Below the pieces are notes generated by a model. That model worked only from the letters and a program-made list of their open reading frames with translations, did no database searches and was not told where the DNA came from. A program made the translations under genes and the position numbers. This document shows positions 38,583 to 47,280 of a DNA stretch of 64,000 nucleotides, piece after piece (the first letter of the stretch is position 1; every line of letters begins with the position of its first letter). The DNA comes from Sulfurospirillum cavolei. Its GTDB lineage: Bacteria; Campylobacterota; Campylobacteria; Campylobacterales; Sulfurospirillaceae. The stretch is from NCBI RefSeq assembly GCF_001548055.1, contig NZ_AP014724.1:2046001-2110000 (forward strand), given 5' to 3'.

Positions 38583-40375
38583 GCCAAAAACTTAAAAATG
38601 CTCCGGAATTTGCGGGCATCTATCAATTTTTCAACGCATCCGGCATGCTCCTTTACGTAGGCAAAGCTAAAAATATTAAAAATCGCGTCAAAAGCTACTT
38701 TCGCTTTTCAGGCACGTTAGCTCCTTCTCCTACGCTGTCGTTGCGTATTACGAAAATGATTTTGGAAGTAAGCGACGTCGAATTTATCGTCGTGCAAAGC
38801 GAACACGACGCTTTAATCTTGGAAAATTCGCTCATCAAACAACTCAAACCTAAATACAACATCTTGTTAAGAGACGATAAAACCTACCCCTATATTGCCA
38901 TCAACCTTGCTGAACGGTTTGCGCGTTTTGAGATAACGCGTAAAATCGTCGATACGAAACACACGCGCTACTTCGGTCCGCTTTCGGGTTCGGCCAAAGC
39001 TCTTTTAGAAGCCCTCTACTTGGTCTTCCCTCTTGTTCAAAAAAAAGGATGTCTCAAAGGCAAAAAAGCGTGTCTTTTTTTCCAAATCGGGCGTTGTTTA
39101 GCACCTTGCGAAGGACGTATTACCGAGCAAGCTTATCGGGAAATCGTGGAAAAAGCTTTGTCGACATTAAGCGATCAGCGAAAACTCCTTGCCCTTTTAG
39201 ACGAACGCATGCAAGAAGCCTCCTTGAAACTTAATTTTGAAGAAGCCGCGCATTTAAGAGATACCAAAATTGCGATTCAAAATGCCTTACATGTCACGCA
39301 TGTAGAACTTAAAAAACTCGAAGACTACGATGTCTTTGCGATTGAAGCAACCGAGAAAACCGCCGTCGTAATGCGCTTGTTTATCCGACACGGTAAAATC
39401 GTCTCGACGTCGCACTCGTTGCTCCATAATGTTTACGGTTTTGAAAAAGACGAGCTTTATCAGCGAGCTCTTTTCGAATTTTACTATCCGATGAACCAAA
39501 GCTTCGCCACGCGCGTACTCACGGCGGAAGCTTTTAGCGAACAAGCTGAAATGGAACGCTTTTTAAGCGAAAAATTTCAGCAAAAAATCGAGATTTTTGT
39601 TCCGCAAAAAGGCGAAAAATACGCCCTGACGACCATGGCGCGGCACAATGCGCAAGAAATTTTGCTGCAAAGCCTTTCTAAAAACCAATCTAGCTTTGCC
39701 GAACAATTGCAAAACCTTTTTGATCTTACCACACCTCCGCGACGCATCGAAATTTTCGACAATTCACACCACGGCGGTAGTGCTCCCGTAGGAGCGATGG
39801 TCGTTTGGGAAGACGGATTTGCAAAAAACGCTTATCGCCGATACGCTTTATGTCATAGCGACGAGTATGCCCAAATGCACGAAATGCTAACGCGCCGTAT
39901 CGAAGATTTTGCCCATGAACCGGCACCGGATTTATGGGTACTCGACGGAGGCGAAACCTTGCTGAAACTGGCACGATCGCTCTTGGAAAAACACCGAATG
40001 TCCATCGATCTTTTAGCCATAGCAAAAGAGAAAAGAGATGCAAAAGCCTATCGTGCCAAAGGAAATGCCCACGATACGGTTTACAATCTCAAACAAGCGT
40101 TCGTCTTACCCGCACACGACAAACGCTTGCAATTTATTCAACGTTTACGCGATGAAGCGCATCGCTTCGCTATTACGTATCATCGCAGTAAAAAACGGAA
40201 AAACGATCTAAGCTTAGAGCTTCAAAATATCGAAGGAATCGGTCAAGCGACGATTCAGAAGCTTTTGAATTATTTTGGATCTTTTGAAGCACTTTATGCC
40301 GCAACGCAAGAAGAACTCGAGGTCACGGTTGGTAAAAAAAACGCAACCAATATCATTAATTTCTTAAAAAAATAG
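38576..40375 (+). CDS. uvrC: Excinuclease ABC subunit C
   Basis: A 599-residue nuclease that makes both incisions in nucleotide excision repair. The N-terminal GIY-YIG domain (FAGIYQFFN, MLLYVGKAKNIKNRVKSYF) includes the catalytic Glu in LILENSLIKQ. The UvrB-binding UVR motif (LNFEEAAHLRD) lies near 220. The RNase H-like 5' nuclease has IEIFDNSHHGGSAPVGAMVV and DLWVLDGGE, and the C-terminal helix-hairpin-helix is IEGIGQATIQKLLNYF. A cysteine cluster CLKGKKACLFFQIGRCLAPC near 160–180 matches the Fe-S/zinc cysteines of UvrC. Confidence 0.95.
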   Translation: MLSQKLKNAPEFAGIYQFFNASGMLLYVGKAKNIKNRVKSYFRFSGTLAPSPTLSLRITKMILEVSDVEFIVVQSEHDALILENSLIKQLKPKYNILLRDDKTYPYIAINLAERFARFEITRKIVDTKHTRYFGPLSGSAKALLEALYLVFPLVQKKGCLKGKKACLFFQIGRCLAPCEGRITEQAYREIVEKALSTLSDQRKLLALLDERMQEASLKLNFEEAAHLRDTKIAIQNALHVTHVELKKLEDYDVFAIEATEKTAVVMRLFIRHGKIVSTSHSLLHNVYGFEKDELYQRALFEFYYPMNQSFATRVLTAEAFSEQAEMERFLSEKFQQKIEIFVPQKGEKYALTTMARHNAQEILLQSLSKNQSSFAEQLQNLFDLTTPPRRIEIFDNSHHGGSAPVGAMVVWEDGFAKNAYRRYALCHSDEYAQMHEMLTRRIEDFAHEPAPDLWVLDGGETLLKLARSLLEKHRMSIDLLAIAKEKRDAKAYRAKGNAHDTVYNLKQAFVLPAHDKRLQFIQRLRDEAHRFAITYHRSKKRKNDLSLELQNIEGIGQATIQKLLNYFGSFEALYAATQEELEVTVGKKNATNIINFLKK

Positions 40376-40436
40376 CTTAATTTTAAGTATAAGTGAGCTA
40401 AAATGGACTTTCTAACGTTTACTAAAGGATCTACAT

Positions 40437-41594
40437 TTGATACTTTACGATAAGAATGGTCTTTTTTTGGGAATGGGTAACCAAGAGTTGTACTTGCTAG
40501 GCTATGAAGACATCGAAGAGTTTCGTAATTATCACAATGACTTTGCGGATCTTTTTATAAACAAGCCCGGCTTTATCTTCAAATTTAAAAATTTTTCGTG
40601 GATTGATTATGCTCTGCACAGCGGCACACCCAATAAACGCGTCTTAATCAAAACTAAAAACGGAAAAGAGCTTGATACTTCGCTCAATATCAACGAAATT
40701 TTCCTTTCCAAAGAAATAAACGGCTGTTCGACTTTTTTTAGCGTCGAATTAACCAATGCACCGCTTTACAGCGAAGCACCCGCATCTTTTGCAAATCTCT
40801 CTTCCGTAGCGACATCCTCGCTAGATGCTACAGAATCGCCGAAAGACGTTCCTAACGAAACCTCGTTTACCTCGTCTTCGTTTCTCTACGATTATACGCC
40901 TACGCCGCCCGCTTCGGATACGCAAAGCCTTACGGTTCCTTTTTTATCGGAGCCCGTATTGGAAACGTCCGTTTCTCTCGACGCTTCTAGCGTTGAGCAT
41001 TCGTATTCCCTCAAAGAAGAAGCGCAAGAGGCGTTCGATTTTAAACTCAAATTCGATCATACCGTTTTGGATACGCCGCCGGTCGCGGATGTTACTTCGC
41101 CAAAAGACCTCTCGGTTGAAGAATATCGTTCAATCGATCAGATTGCCCAAGACGATTTTCATTTTACCGAAACGCTACAACCTTCACCCGAAACTCCCGT
41201 ATCACAAAACGTCGAAGAGACTTCGATTTTTAATCGCGTAGAAACCGTAGACGAAACGGCACTTGACGAGCCGATAGCCTTTGATCTTTGCGATTGTGCC
41301 GAGGAACTCGGTCTTGATATTAGCACTTTAGCACAAATCATTGAAGAATATATCGAAAATTTAGATACGGCTATGCCGATTTTATACCGAGCCGTCCACG
41401 ATAATAACCGCATTTTGGCGAAAAATGAAAGTCTTAAACTCAAAAGCGTTGCACTTCATTTACATATCGTACCTCTTTACCATGCGTTGGAACATTTGGA
41501 AACCGGCTTGGATTTCGATACGAAAGAAGAGTTGCTCCAAACGCTTCAGACCTTGCAAGATACGATAGAAATTTTTAAGGAAACCGTTTTATGA
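40437..41594 (+). CDS. PAS-like/Hpt-like signalling protein with degenerate phosphotransfer site
   Basis: 385 residues from a TTG start with AAAGGA 7 nt upstream. The first 110 residues (ILYDKNGLFLGMGNQELYLL and following) look like a divergent PAS-type sensor. A Ser/Thr/Pro/Glu-rich disordered stretch follows (about 110–285). The last 100 residues form an Hpt-like helical bundle: LAQIIEEYIENLDTAMPILY, then ESLKLKSVALHLHIVPLYHA. In related Hpt domains of this phylum the site reads H-K-L-K-G-V-A; here it is L-K-L-K-S-V-A, so the phospho-acceptor His appears lost. It is overlapped by the Sel1 gene and followed by a hybrid kinase, so it belongs to that signalling unit. Confidence 0.65.
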   Translation: MILYDKNGLFLGMGNQELYLLGYEDIEEFRNYHNDFADLFINKPGFIFKFKNFSWIDYALHSGTPNKRVLIKTKNGKELDTSLNINEIFLSKEINGCSTFFSVELTNAPLYSEAPASFANLSSVATSSLDATESPKDVPNETSFTSSSFLYDYTPTPPASDTQSLTVPFLSEPVLETSVSLDASSVEHSYSLKEEAQEAFDFKLKFDHTVLDTPPVADVTSPKDLSVEEYRSIDQIAQDDFHFTETLQPSPETPVSQNVEETSIFNRVETVDETALDEPIAFDLCDCAEELGLDISTLAQIIEEYIENLDTAMPILYRAVHDNNRILAKNESLKLKSVALHLHIVPLYHALEHLETGLDFDTKEELLQTLQTLQDTIEIFKETVL

Positions 41595-41989
41595 AAAGGG
41601 TATTGTTCTGTTTTATACTGAGTTGTACGGCATTAACGGCCGATCATTTCCGAGACGGAATGATCGCTTACAAAGCGGGTGATTTCGTGCATGCCAAGGA
41701 GCTTTTTGAAGCTGCAATTAAAAAAGAAAACTCCGTACAAGGTTATTTTTATATCGGTAAAATTTATCTTTACGGCGAAGGCATTGAAGCCAACCCTTCG
41801 CTTGCTATTCCGTATTTAGAGCAAGCCGTTATGAAAGGAAACATCAAAGCTAAATGTTACCTAGCCGAAGCGTACCTTAAAAGTCGTATTAAGCATGAAG
41901 AAGCTACGGTACTATTGCAACAAGGTGCACAAGAGAGTCAAACATGCCTAGAAATTGCTACGGCATACAATATCGTCATAAAACGTTAG
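41591..41989 (+). CDS. Periplasmic Sel1/TPR-repeat protein
   Basis: 132 residues with a signal peptide (MKRVLFCFILSCTALTA) and two to three Sel1-like repeats: AYKAGDFVHAKELFEAAI, GYFYIGKIYLYGEGIEANPS and AIPYLEQAVMKGNIKAKCYL. Such proteins are protein-interaction scaffolds. Several cysteine-containing Sel1 proteins occur in Campylobacterota; here only a single Cys per repeat region is seen. It overlaps the preceding gene by 4 bp and lies 15 bp before the kinase, so it may modulate the kinase's periplasmic input. Confidence 0.8.
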   Translation: MKRVLFCFILSCTALTADHFRDGMIAYKAGDFVHAKELFEAAIKKENSVQGYFYIGKIYLYGEGIEANPSLAIPYLEQAVMKGNIKAKCYLAEAYLKSRIKHEEATVLLQQGAQESQTCLEIATAYNIVIKR

Positions 41990-42004
41990 GAAAGGACGCG
42001 AATC

Positions 42005-45000
42005 ATGAAATTAACCACACAACATACCTTAAAATTAATTAGTCAGTACCCGCTGATTATCCTTTTTATCTTTTCAAGTTACTTTCTTTACTTATCGTAT
42101 ACTCAATTCGATACAACGTTAACGCTTAAAAATAAAATCGAAAGCACCCGTGTTTTAAGTACGTTATCCATCGAACTCGCCAAAGAGAGGGGTTTGAGTG
42201 CGTCATACCTTTCAAGCCAAGGAAGTATTGCTGCGGAATCTTTGAAAGAACAACGCATCGTCGTTAACAAAGCGATGAAAGATTTTTACGACTATTATAA
42301 TGCGCACCATAGCGAAATGTCACCGCACATTAAAGCCGTTATGGCGCATCTGACAAAAATTCTCGAAATGCACAAAGCCGTCGATACTTTTGCCGTCGAC
42401 TTTAATAAAATGTTCTTTGATTATTACAGCCAAATTAATACTTTACTTTTAAAAGAACTCGAATCTATCGGAACCATTAATACCAACTCTAATATTTCCA
42501 ACCTCACGGCGTCTTTAGTTTCCGTTTATAAAAATATCGAATATTTAGGGCAAGAACGCGGTTTCGTCTCAAAAATTTTAAGTCAATACGTTCCTTTCAG
42601 TCCTAAAGATTTGGAAACGTGGATTACGATTTTTAGCGTTTCGAATATTTTTGACCATACGACGATTAACGATGCATCGGCTCGAGGTCAGATCGAAAAT
42701 CTTTATAAATTGCCTGAAAATCAAAAAATTGAAGCAGAAATTACGCAAGCCAAGAGTGAATTGATTACTGCGGCTCAAAGCGGTGAATACTTGATCGATC
42801 CGACGCTTTGGTTTGGTTTATTAACAAAAAAAATCGATCTACTCGACAAATCCGCTCAAATTATTAAAAGTTCATTGACTGCTGAAGAAAAAAGCTACGA
42901 CAACCAAAATATCGGACAACTTATCGGTGCCGGATTGACATGGATTATCTCCATTGTCTTGATGTTCTTAGGCTTTGGACTTGCCAATCAATTTAGGAAA
43001 AACGTTCGCGGACTCGAAAACATTTTTAGCCGTGTCGAAGAACTTGCCGAAACCAAAGAAAAAGTCGACTTCAATACCACAGAAGGTATGAATACGGCAT
43101 ATGCCATTATCGATAAAGCTATCGAAAACATTGCAAAAGAGAAACAAAATGCCGAAGAAGCAAGTGCCGCAAAAAGTATCTTTCTTGCGAATATGTCACA
43201 TGAAATTCGTACGCCGCTTAACGGTATTATCGGTTTTACCGAATTGCTTAAAAATTCCGATCTTGATGAAGAAAAACGTGAATTTGTCGACGTAATCGAG
43301 AAAAGCTCTGAAAACCTCTTAGCCATTATTAACAATATTTTGGATCTTTCCAAAGTCGAAAGCAATAAAATTGAAATCGACGAAGGTCTGTTCTCCCCGA
43401 TCGACGAATTTGAAAATGCCGTCGAAGTTTACGGACCTAAAGCAGCCGAAAAGAATATTCAACTCTCTCTTTATATCGATCCTAGCCTTCATAATTACCT
43501 TAAAGGCGATGCCGTTAAAATCAAAGAGGTTCTTATCAACCTTATGAGTAATGCCGTTAAGTTTACGCCGAATAACGGACAAATTACCGTTGAAATCAAA
43601 CGACTTAATGACGCTCCGCTTGATCGCGCCCGCGTTTTATTTAGCGTTCAAGATTCCGGTATCGGTATTCATAAAGATAAGATCGACGGAATTTTTGATG
43701 CTTTCAACCAAGCCGATTCTACCATTACGCGTAAATTCGGCGGTACGGGTCTTGGGTTAACCATTTCTTCAAAATACATTGCGCTTATGGGCGGACAACT
43801 TGAAGTCGAAAGTGAAGAAGGACAAGGTAGCCGCTTCTTTTTCGCATTGGATCTTATTGAAACGACATCAAGCGGTACGGATTACAGGAACCATTTCAGC
43901 GATTTTAATTGTGCGCTTTATTCTCCGCTTAACGGTGCCAAAGCACATACGGAGTTTATGTTCGATTATCTTAGCTATTTTGGCGCCCAAACCAAGTACT
44001 ATACCGACTTTCCTTCGTTAAAAAATATGATTTTTAAATCCGGAAGCAACATTATTATTGCCGATTACAATAATCTTACGAAAGAAGAGCTTGAAGAGTA
44101 TAAAAAAATTAAATTGCCGATCCTTTTAATTTTCAAACCTTCTCAGCAAGCACGCTTTAATGAATTTAACACCAAATACATTACGCCGATTTACGAGCCT
44201 ATCAATGTTTCTAAACTGGTGAAAGCGTTGGAATCCAAACGCGAATTTTTGCCGGTTAAAGAGAATAAGCCCGAACAAGAAAAACCGATACAACGGACAA
44301 CGTTAGGAACGAAATTCAAAGCCGACGTCTTAGTCGCTGAAGATAACGAAATCAACCAAAAGCTGATTCGACGTACGTTGGAAGATTTAGGGCTTACCAT
44401 TACAATCGTTCCCAACGGTCTTCAGGCCTTAGAAAAACGTCGTACGGATACGTTCGATATGATTTTTATGGATATTGCAATGCCCGTTATGGACGGAATT
44501 GAAGCAACGCATAAAATTTTAGAATACGAAGAAAAAAATCATTTGGCACACATCCCGATTGTTGCGATTACTGCCAATGCGCTTAAAGGTGATCGTGAAC
44601 GCTTTATGAAAGAAGGCTTGGATGAGTATATTACGAAACCGATTAAAAAAGACAGCATTATTACGATTTTAAATCTTTTTATCCCCAATAAAATCGACGA
44701 TGCTTATGAGGCACCGTTAGTCTCATCCGCTTCCAATAAGCCTAAAGAAGCACTCAGCACCCAAGAAGAGACTGAAAAAGAGCTTGTTGCGATACCCGAG
44801 GTTGAAGAAGAAAAACCTATTGAGGTACCGGGTTTTTCTACCCTCGAAAAAAATAAAGAACCGCAGTTGGAAGCATCATCACGTTTAGCACCAGAAGAAC
44901 CTTTATCTTTTCCATCACGAGACGTTATCGTTTTAAAGAAAAGCTCAATAGAAACAAAAATTTTTACAAGTGTGTTGAGCAAGATGTGTGAGAAAGTTGA

Positions 45001-45274
45001 TCCGGCTTCTTCTTTTAGCGACTTGAAAAGTAAATTGGAACAAAATAGCTATAAAGTCGTTCTTTTTGATAAAGAGATGCTTTTAGACGATCCGAAAAGT
45101 TTCGTAGACTGGATCGGCGAAACGGCAAAGAGGCATCGTATCGCACATATTCATACCGTTATGTTTATTGACCCTAAAGAGAAAAATCTCGACAATGCCG
45201 ATCTATTTGATAGCGTACTACCAAATCAAATTAGCAAAAAAGATCTTGAAACACTGATTCAAAAGTTTATTTAA
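42005..45274 (+). CDS. Hybrid sensor histidine kinase with NIT-type periplasmic domain
   Basis: 1089 residues. A first membrane segment (about 14–32) is followed by a large periplasmic helical domain with IELAKERGLSASYLSSQG and EYLGQERGFVSKILSQYV, the twin motif of nitrate/nitrite-sensing (NIT) domains. The second membrane segment is near 303–325. A kinase core follows: H399 in MSHEIRTPLNG, N-box MSNAVKFTP and G boxes DSGIGIHKDK and GGTGLGLTIS. Next is a degenerate receiver-like stretch (about 625–740). A full receiver has D823 in FMDIAMPVMDG, and an acidic linker leads to a last receiver-like domain (about 975–1089) lacking the N-terminal acidic pair. The ligand is unproven. Confidence 0.88.
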   Translation: MKLTTQHTLKLISQYPLIILFIFSSYFLYLSYTQFDTTLTLKNKIESTRVLSTLSIELAKERGLSASYLSSQGSIAAESLKEQRIVVNKAMKDFYDYYNAHHSEMSPHIKAVMAHLTKILEMHKAVDTFAVDFNKMFFDYYSQINTLLLKELESIGTINTNSNISNLTASLVSVYKNIEYLGQERGFVSKILSQYVPFSPKDLETWITIFSVSNIFDHTTINDASARGQIENLYKLPENQKIEAEITQAKSELITAAQSGEYLIDPTLWFGLLTKKIDLLDKSAQIIKSSLTAEEKSYDNQNIGQLIGAGLTWIISIVLMFLGFGLANQFRKNVRGLENIFSRVEELAETKEKVDFNTTEGMNTAYAIIDKAIENIAKEKQNAEEASAAKSIFLANMSHEIRTPLNGIIGFTELLKNSDLDEEKREFVDVIEKSSENLLAIINNILDLSKVESNKIEIDEGLFSPIDEFENAVEVYGPKAAEKNIQLSLYIDPSLHNYLKGDAVKIKEVLINLMSNAVKFTPNNGQITVEIKRLNDAPLDRARVLFSVQDSGIGIHKDKIDGIFDAFNQADSTITRKFGGTGLGLTISSKYIALMGGQLEVESEEGQGSRFFFALDLIETTSSGTDYRNHFSDFNCALYSPLNGAKAHTEFMFDYLSYFGAQTKYYTDFPSLKNMIFKSGSNIIIADYNNLTKEELEEYKKIKLPILLIFKPSQQARFNEFNTKYITPIYEPINVSKLVKALESKREFLPVKENKPEQEKPIQRTTLGTKFKADVLVAEDNEINQKLIRRTLEDLGLTITIVPNGLQALEKRRTDTFDMIFMDIAMPVMDGIEATHKILEYEEKNHLAHIPIVAITANALKGDRERFMKEGLDEYITKPIKKDSIITILNLFIPNKIDDAYEAPLVSSASNKPKEALSTQEETEKELVAIPEVEEEKPIEVPGFSTLEKNKEPQLEASSRLAPEEPLSFPSRDVIVLKKSSIETKIFTSVLSKMCEKVDPASSFSDLKSKLEQNSYKVVLFDKEMLLDDPKSFVDWIGETAKRHRIAHIHTVMFIDPKEKNLDNADLFDSVLPNQISKKDLETLIQKFI

Positions 45275-45282
45275 AAGGCTAA

Positions 45283-45666
45283 ATGATGGAAAAACAGTTA
45301 AAAATTCTAGCGGTCGACGATGATTTTATCAATCTAAAGCTTATAAGCTCTATGTTACGCAAAAATCCCAACGTCGGTATTATTATTGAAGCGACCAACG
45401 GACTTGATGCCATCAACCTTTTAAAAACGCAAGGAGATATCGATCTTGTCTTACTGAATATCAAAATGCCGGTTATGGACGGTATAGAGTTTTTAGCGAA
45501 CGTGCAATCGATGGTAGAGTTTAAAAAATTACCTATTATCGTTCTTACGACGGACGAAACGCGTAAAAACGAAGCGTTTAATCACGGGGCATTTGATTTT
45601 CTGGTCAAACCGATTAGAGAGCATGACCTCAGCGGTAAAATCGCAAAAGTTGCCGATCTTTTTTAA
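45283..45666 (+). CDS. Single-domain receiver protein with Asn in place of the phospho-acceptor Asp
   Basis: 127 residues, a complete CheY-like fold: acidic residues D12–D14 (VDDDF), LTTDETRK and the conserved Lys in DFLVKPIRE. The acceptor position reads LVLLNIKMPVMDG, with N59 (codon AAT) where Asp is standard, so it should not be phosphorylated normally. No output domain. It starts 8 bp after the hybrid kinase, with AAAGG upstream of either of two adjacent ATGs. It may act as a constitutive or competitive partner of the kinase. Function is unknown. Confidence 0.85.
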   Translation: MMEKQLKILAVDDDFINLKLISSMLRKNPNVGIIIEATNGLDAINLLKTQGDIDLVLLNIKMPVMDGIEFLANVQSMVEFKKLPIIVLTTDETRKNEAFNHGAFDFLVKPIREHDLSGKIAKVADLF

Positions 45667-45692
45667 AAGACCGGCTCCCTCCCTATTTCCCG

Positions 45693-46307
45693 TTAATGCT
45701 TGATTACGGCATTAATTTGATCGTACAGCGACGTAATTTCTCTTTTTTTAGCAATAAAACTATTCTTGTTAGCGATCAAATAGGCAGATGATTCCAAAAT
45801 CGTTTCGACGACTTTAAGTCCGTTTTGTTTCATCGTACTTCCCGTTTCGACAATATCGACAATCACATCCGACAGACCGACAAGCGGCGCAAGTTCGATA
45901 GAGCCATATAATTTGATAATATCAACGGCCATCGCTTTTTTCGAAAAATATTTTTGAGCAATATGCGTCATTTTTGTTGCAACTTTTAACTCAGGTGCAC
46001 TGTAATCGATCTCTTTTCCTTCTTGAATGCCTACACAAACTTTGCATCTACCGATACCAAGATCGAGTAAGCGAAGTAAATCTTCATCTTTTTCTTCCAA
46101 AACATCTAATCCTACAACGCCGATATCGGCTGCTTGATGCAGTACGTACGCAGGAACGTCTTGATTACGTACTAATAAAAAACGAAAGGTATCTACTTCT
46201 AAAATTAATTTTCTATCGTCAAAACGAAACGCTTTCCCAAAAATTTTTTCAAAAATATCAAGCGTTTCATCCGCAATTCTACCTTTAGGTAGTGCTACCG
46301 TTAACAT
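45693..46307 (-). CDS. hisG: ATP phosphoribosyltransferase, short form
   Basis: First enzyme of histidine synthesis. At 204 residues it is the short HisG form without the C-terminal regulatory ACT-like domain, which needs the HisZ subunit for activity and histidine feedback; hisZ is not in the window. Family motifs are LTVALPKGRIADETLDIF, ADIGVVGLDVLEE and the PRPP-binding IVDIVETGSTMKQNGL. C. jejuni has the long form, so this lineage differs. It converges on the receiver gene with only 26 bp between and no clear terminator. Confidence 0.94.
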   Translation of the reverse strand: MLTVALPKGRIADETLDIFEKIFGKAFRFDDRKLILEVDTFRFLLVRNQDVPAYVLHQAADIGVVGLDVLEEKDEDLLRLLDLGIGRCKVCVGIQEGKEIDYSAPELKVATKMTHIAQKYFSKKAMAVDIIKLYGSIELAPLVGLSDVIVDIVETGSTMKQNGLKVVETILESSAYLIANKNSFIAKKREITSLYDQINAVIKH

Positions 46308-46317
46308 GTCTGTCCTT

Positions 46318-46941
46318 TTATGCTAAATGTGCTTCTTTAATCGTCTTTAACATTCCTCGAAAAATCAAAGAGCGATCAAAAATAGCATTGGAAAAAAATT
46401 TGGAGAAAAATTTACCGTCTCCCCCTGTAAAATAAATCCTCTTATCCTTACATGTCACTTCCAACAATAAAATAATCGAACGAATAACGCCGTAAGATAA
46501 TGCATCGCTCGTTTTTTGAGGTAAGGCATCTAAAGAGATGTTGGGATTTAAAGGCATTTCCAATCGAGGAGAAATGGAAGCAAAAGCACGCTCATACGCA
46601 CTAATCCCCGGTAAAATAAAACCGCCTAAATGCATACCGCCGGACATAATATCAACGGTAACGGCACTGCCGGCATCGACAATCATACCATCCTTAACCG
46701 TCGAACATGCCGCGATACGATCAATGCCCAAACCTTGATAAATCGTGTCGAATTCAAAATAAGGTTCTAGATCGATATACCCTTCTTTCGCTTGTAAAAA
46801 TTGCGTAAGTGCTTGATTGACGCTAATGTAAAAAATCTTTTCTTGCGTACGAAACTCTTTAAACTGTTTATGCGGCATATTCCACATTTTACCGTCTTGG
46901 TAAAAATCGACATTAGAATTACCGATATCACACAATATCAT
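46318..46941 (-). CDS. coaX: Type III pantothenate kinase
   Basis: 207 residues from ATG 46941. CoaX phosphorylates pantothenate for CoA synthesis. It belongs to the ASKHA fold: the phosphate-1 motif MILCDIGNSNVDFY at the N-terminus, QGLGIDRIAA and the catalytic-Asp block GMIVDAGSAVTVDIM, then GGFILPGISAYERAF. An ATG at 46965 is in frame with AAGGGTGG downstream of it, but the shorter start places the acidic motif at the usual position. It overlaps the 110-residue gene by 14 bp. Confidence 0.93.
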   Translation of the reverse strand: MILCDIGNSNVDFYQDGKMWNMPHKQFKEFRTQEKIFYISVNQALTQFLQAKEGYIDLEPYFEFDTIYQGLGIDRIAACSTVKDGMIVDAGSAVTVDIMSGGMHLGGFILPGISAYERAFASISPRLEMPLNPNISLDALPQKTSDALSYGVIRSIILLLEVTCKDKRIYFTGGDGKFFSKFFSNAIFDRSLIFRGMLKTIKEAHLA

Positions 46942-47260
46942 GATAAATTTTCCACCCTTCCGCATTCAATAATGCTTGGGCTTTAGAACACAAAGGAGCA
47001 TGTAAAATAATATGTTTGTAAAAATACCGATGGTCTTTAGCGGCTTCAAGTGTTTGTTCTAAAGCAAATATTTCATAAGCATGCCGTACAAGAAATCGAC
47101 TCTTTTGCTCGACACGAAATACGACATGGTAGTAAGATTTCAAATCGACACCGCTAAAAACAGTTACTTTTTTTCGTGTTTTTAGCGCTGCGGGGAGAAT
47201 CGTTTCCAGAGATGAAAAAACGATTCGTTTGCCGCAAATACGTTCAATCATCTCTTTCAT
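46928..47260 (-). CDS. Hypothetical protein upstream of coaX
   Basis: 110 residues, basic, soluble, with KKVTVFSGVDLKSYYHVVF, a helix rich in Ala/Glu (ALEQTLEAAKDHRYFYKHII) and a Cys in HAPLCSKAQALL. No family is recognised. Translationally coupled to coaX by overlap and 20 bp after the BamB-like lipoprotein gene. The clean frame and codon use suggest a real gene; no function is offered. Confidence 0.7.
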   Translation of the reverse strand: MKEMIERICGKRIVFSSLETILPAALKTRKKVTVFSGVDLKSYYHVVFRVEQKSRFLVRHAYEIFALEQTLEAAKDHRYFYKHIILHAPLCSKAQALLNAEGWKIYHDIV

Positions 47261-47280
47261 AATGCAAAAGCCTACGACAC

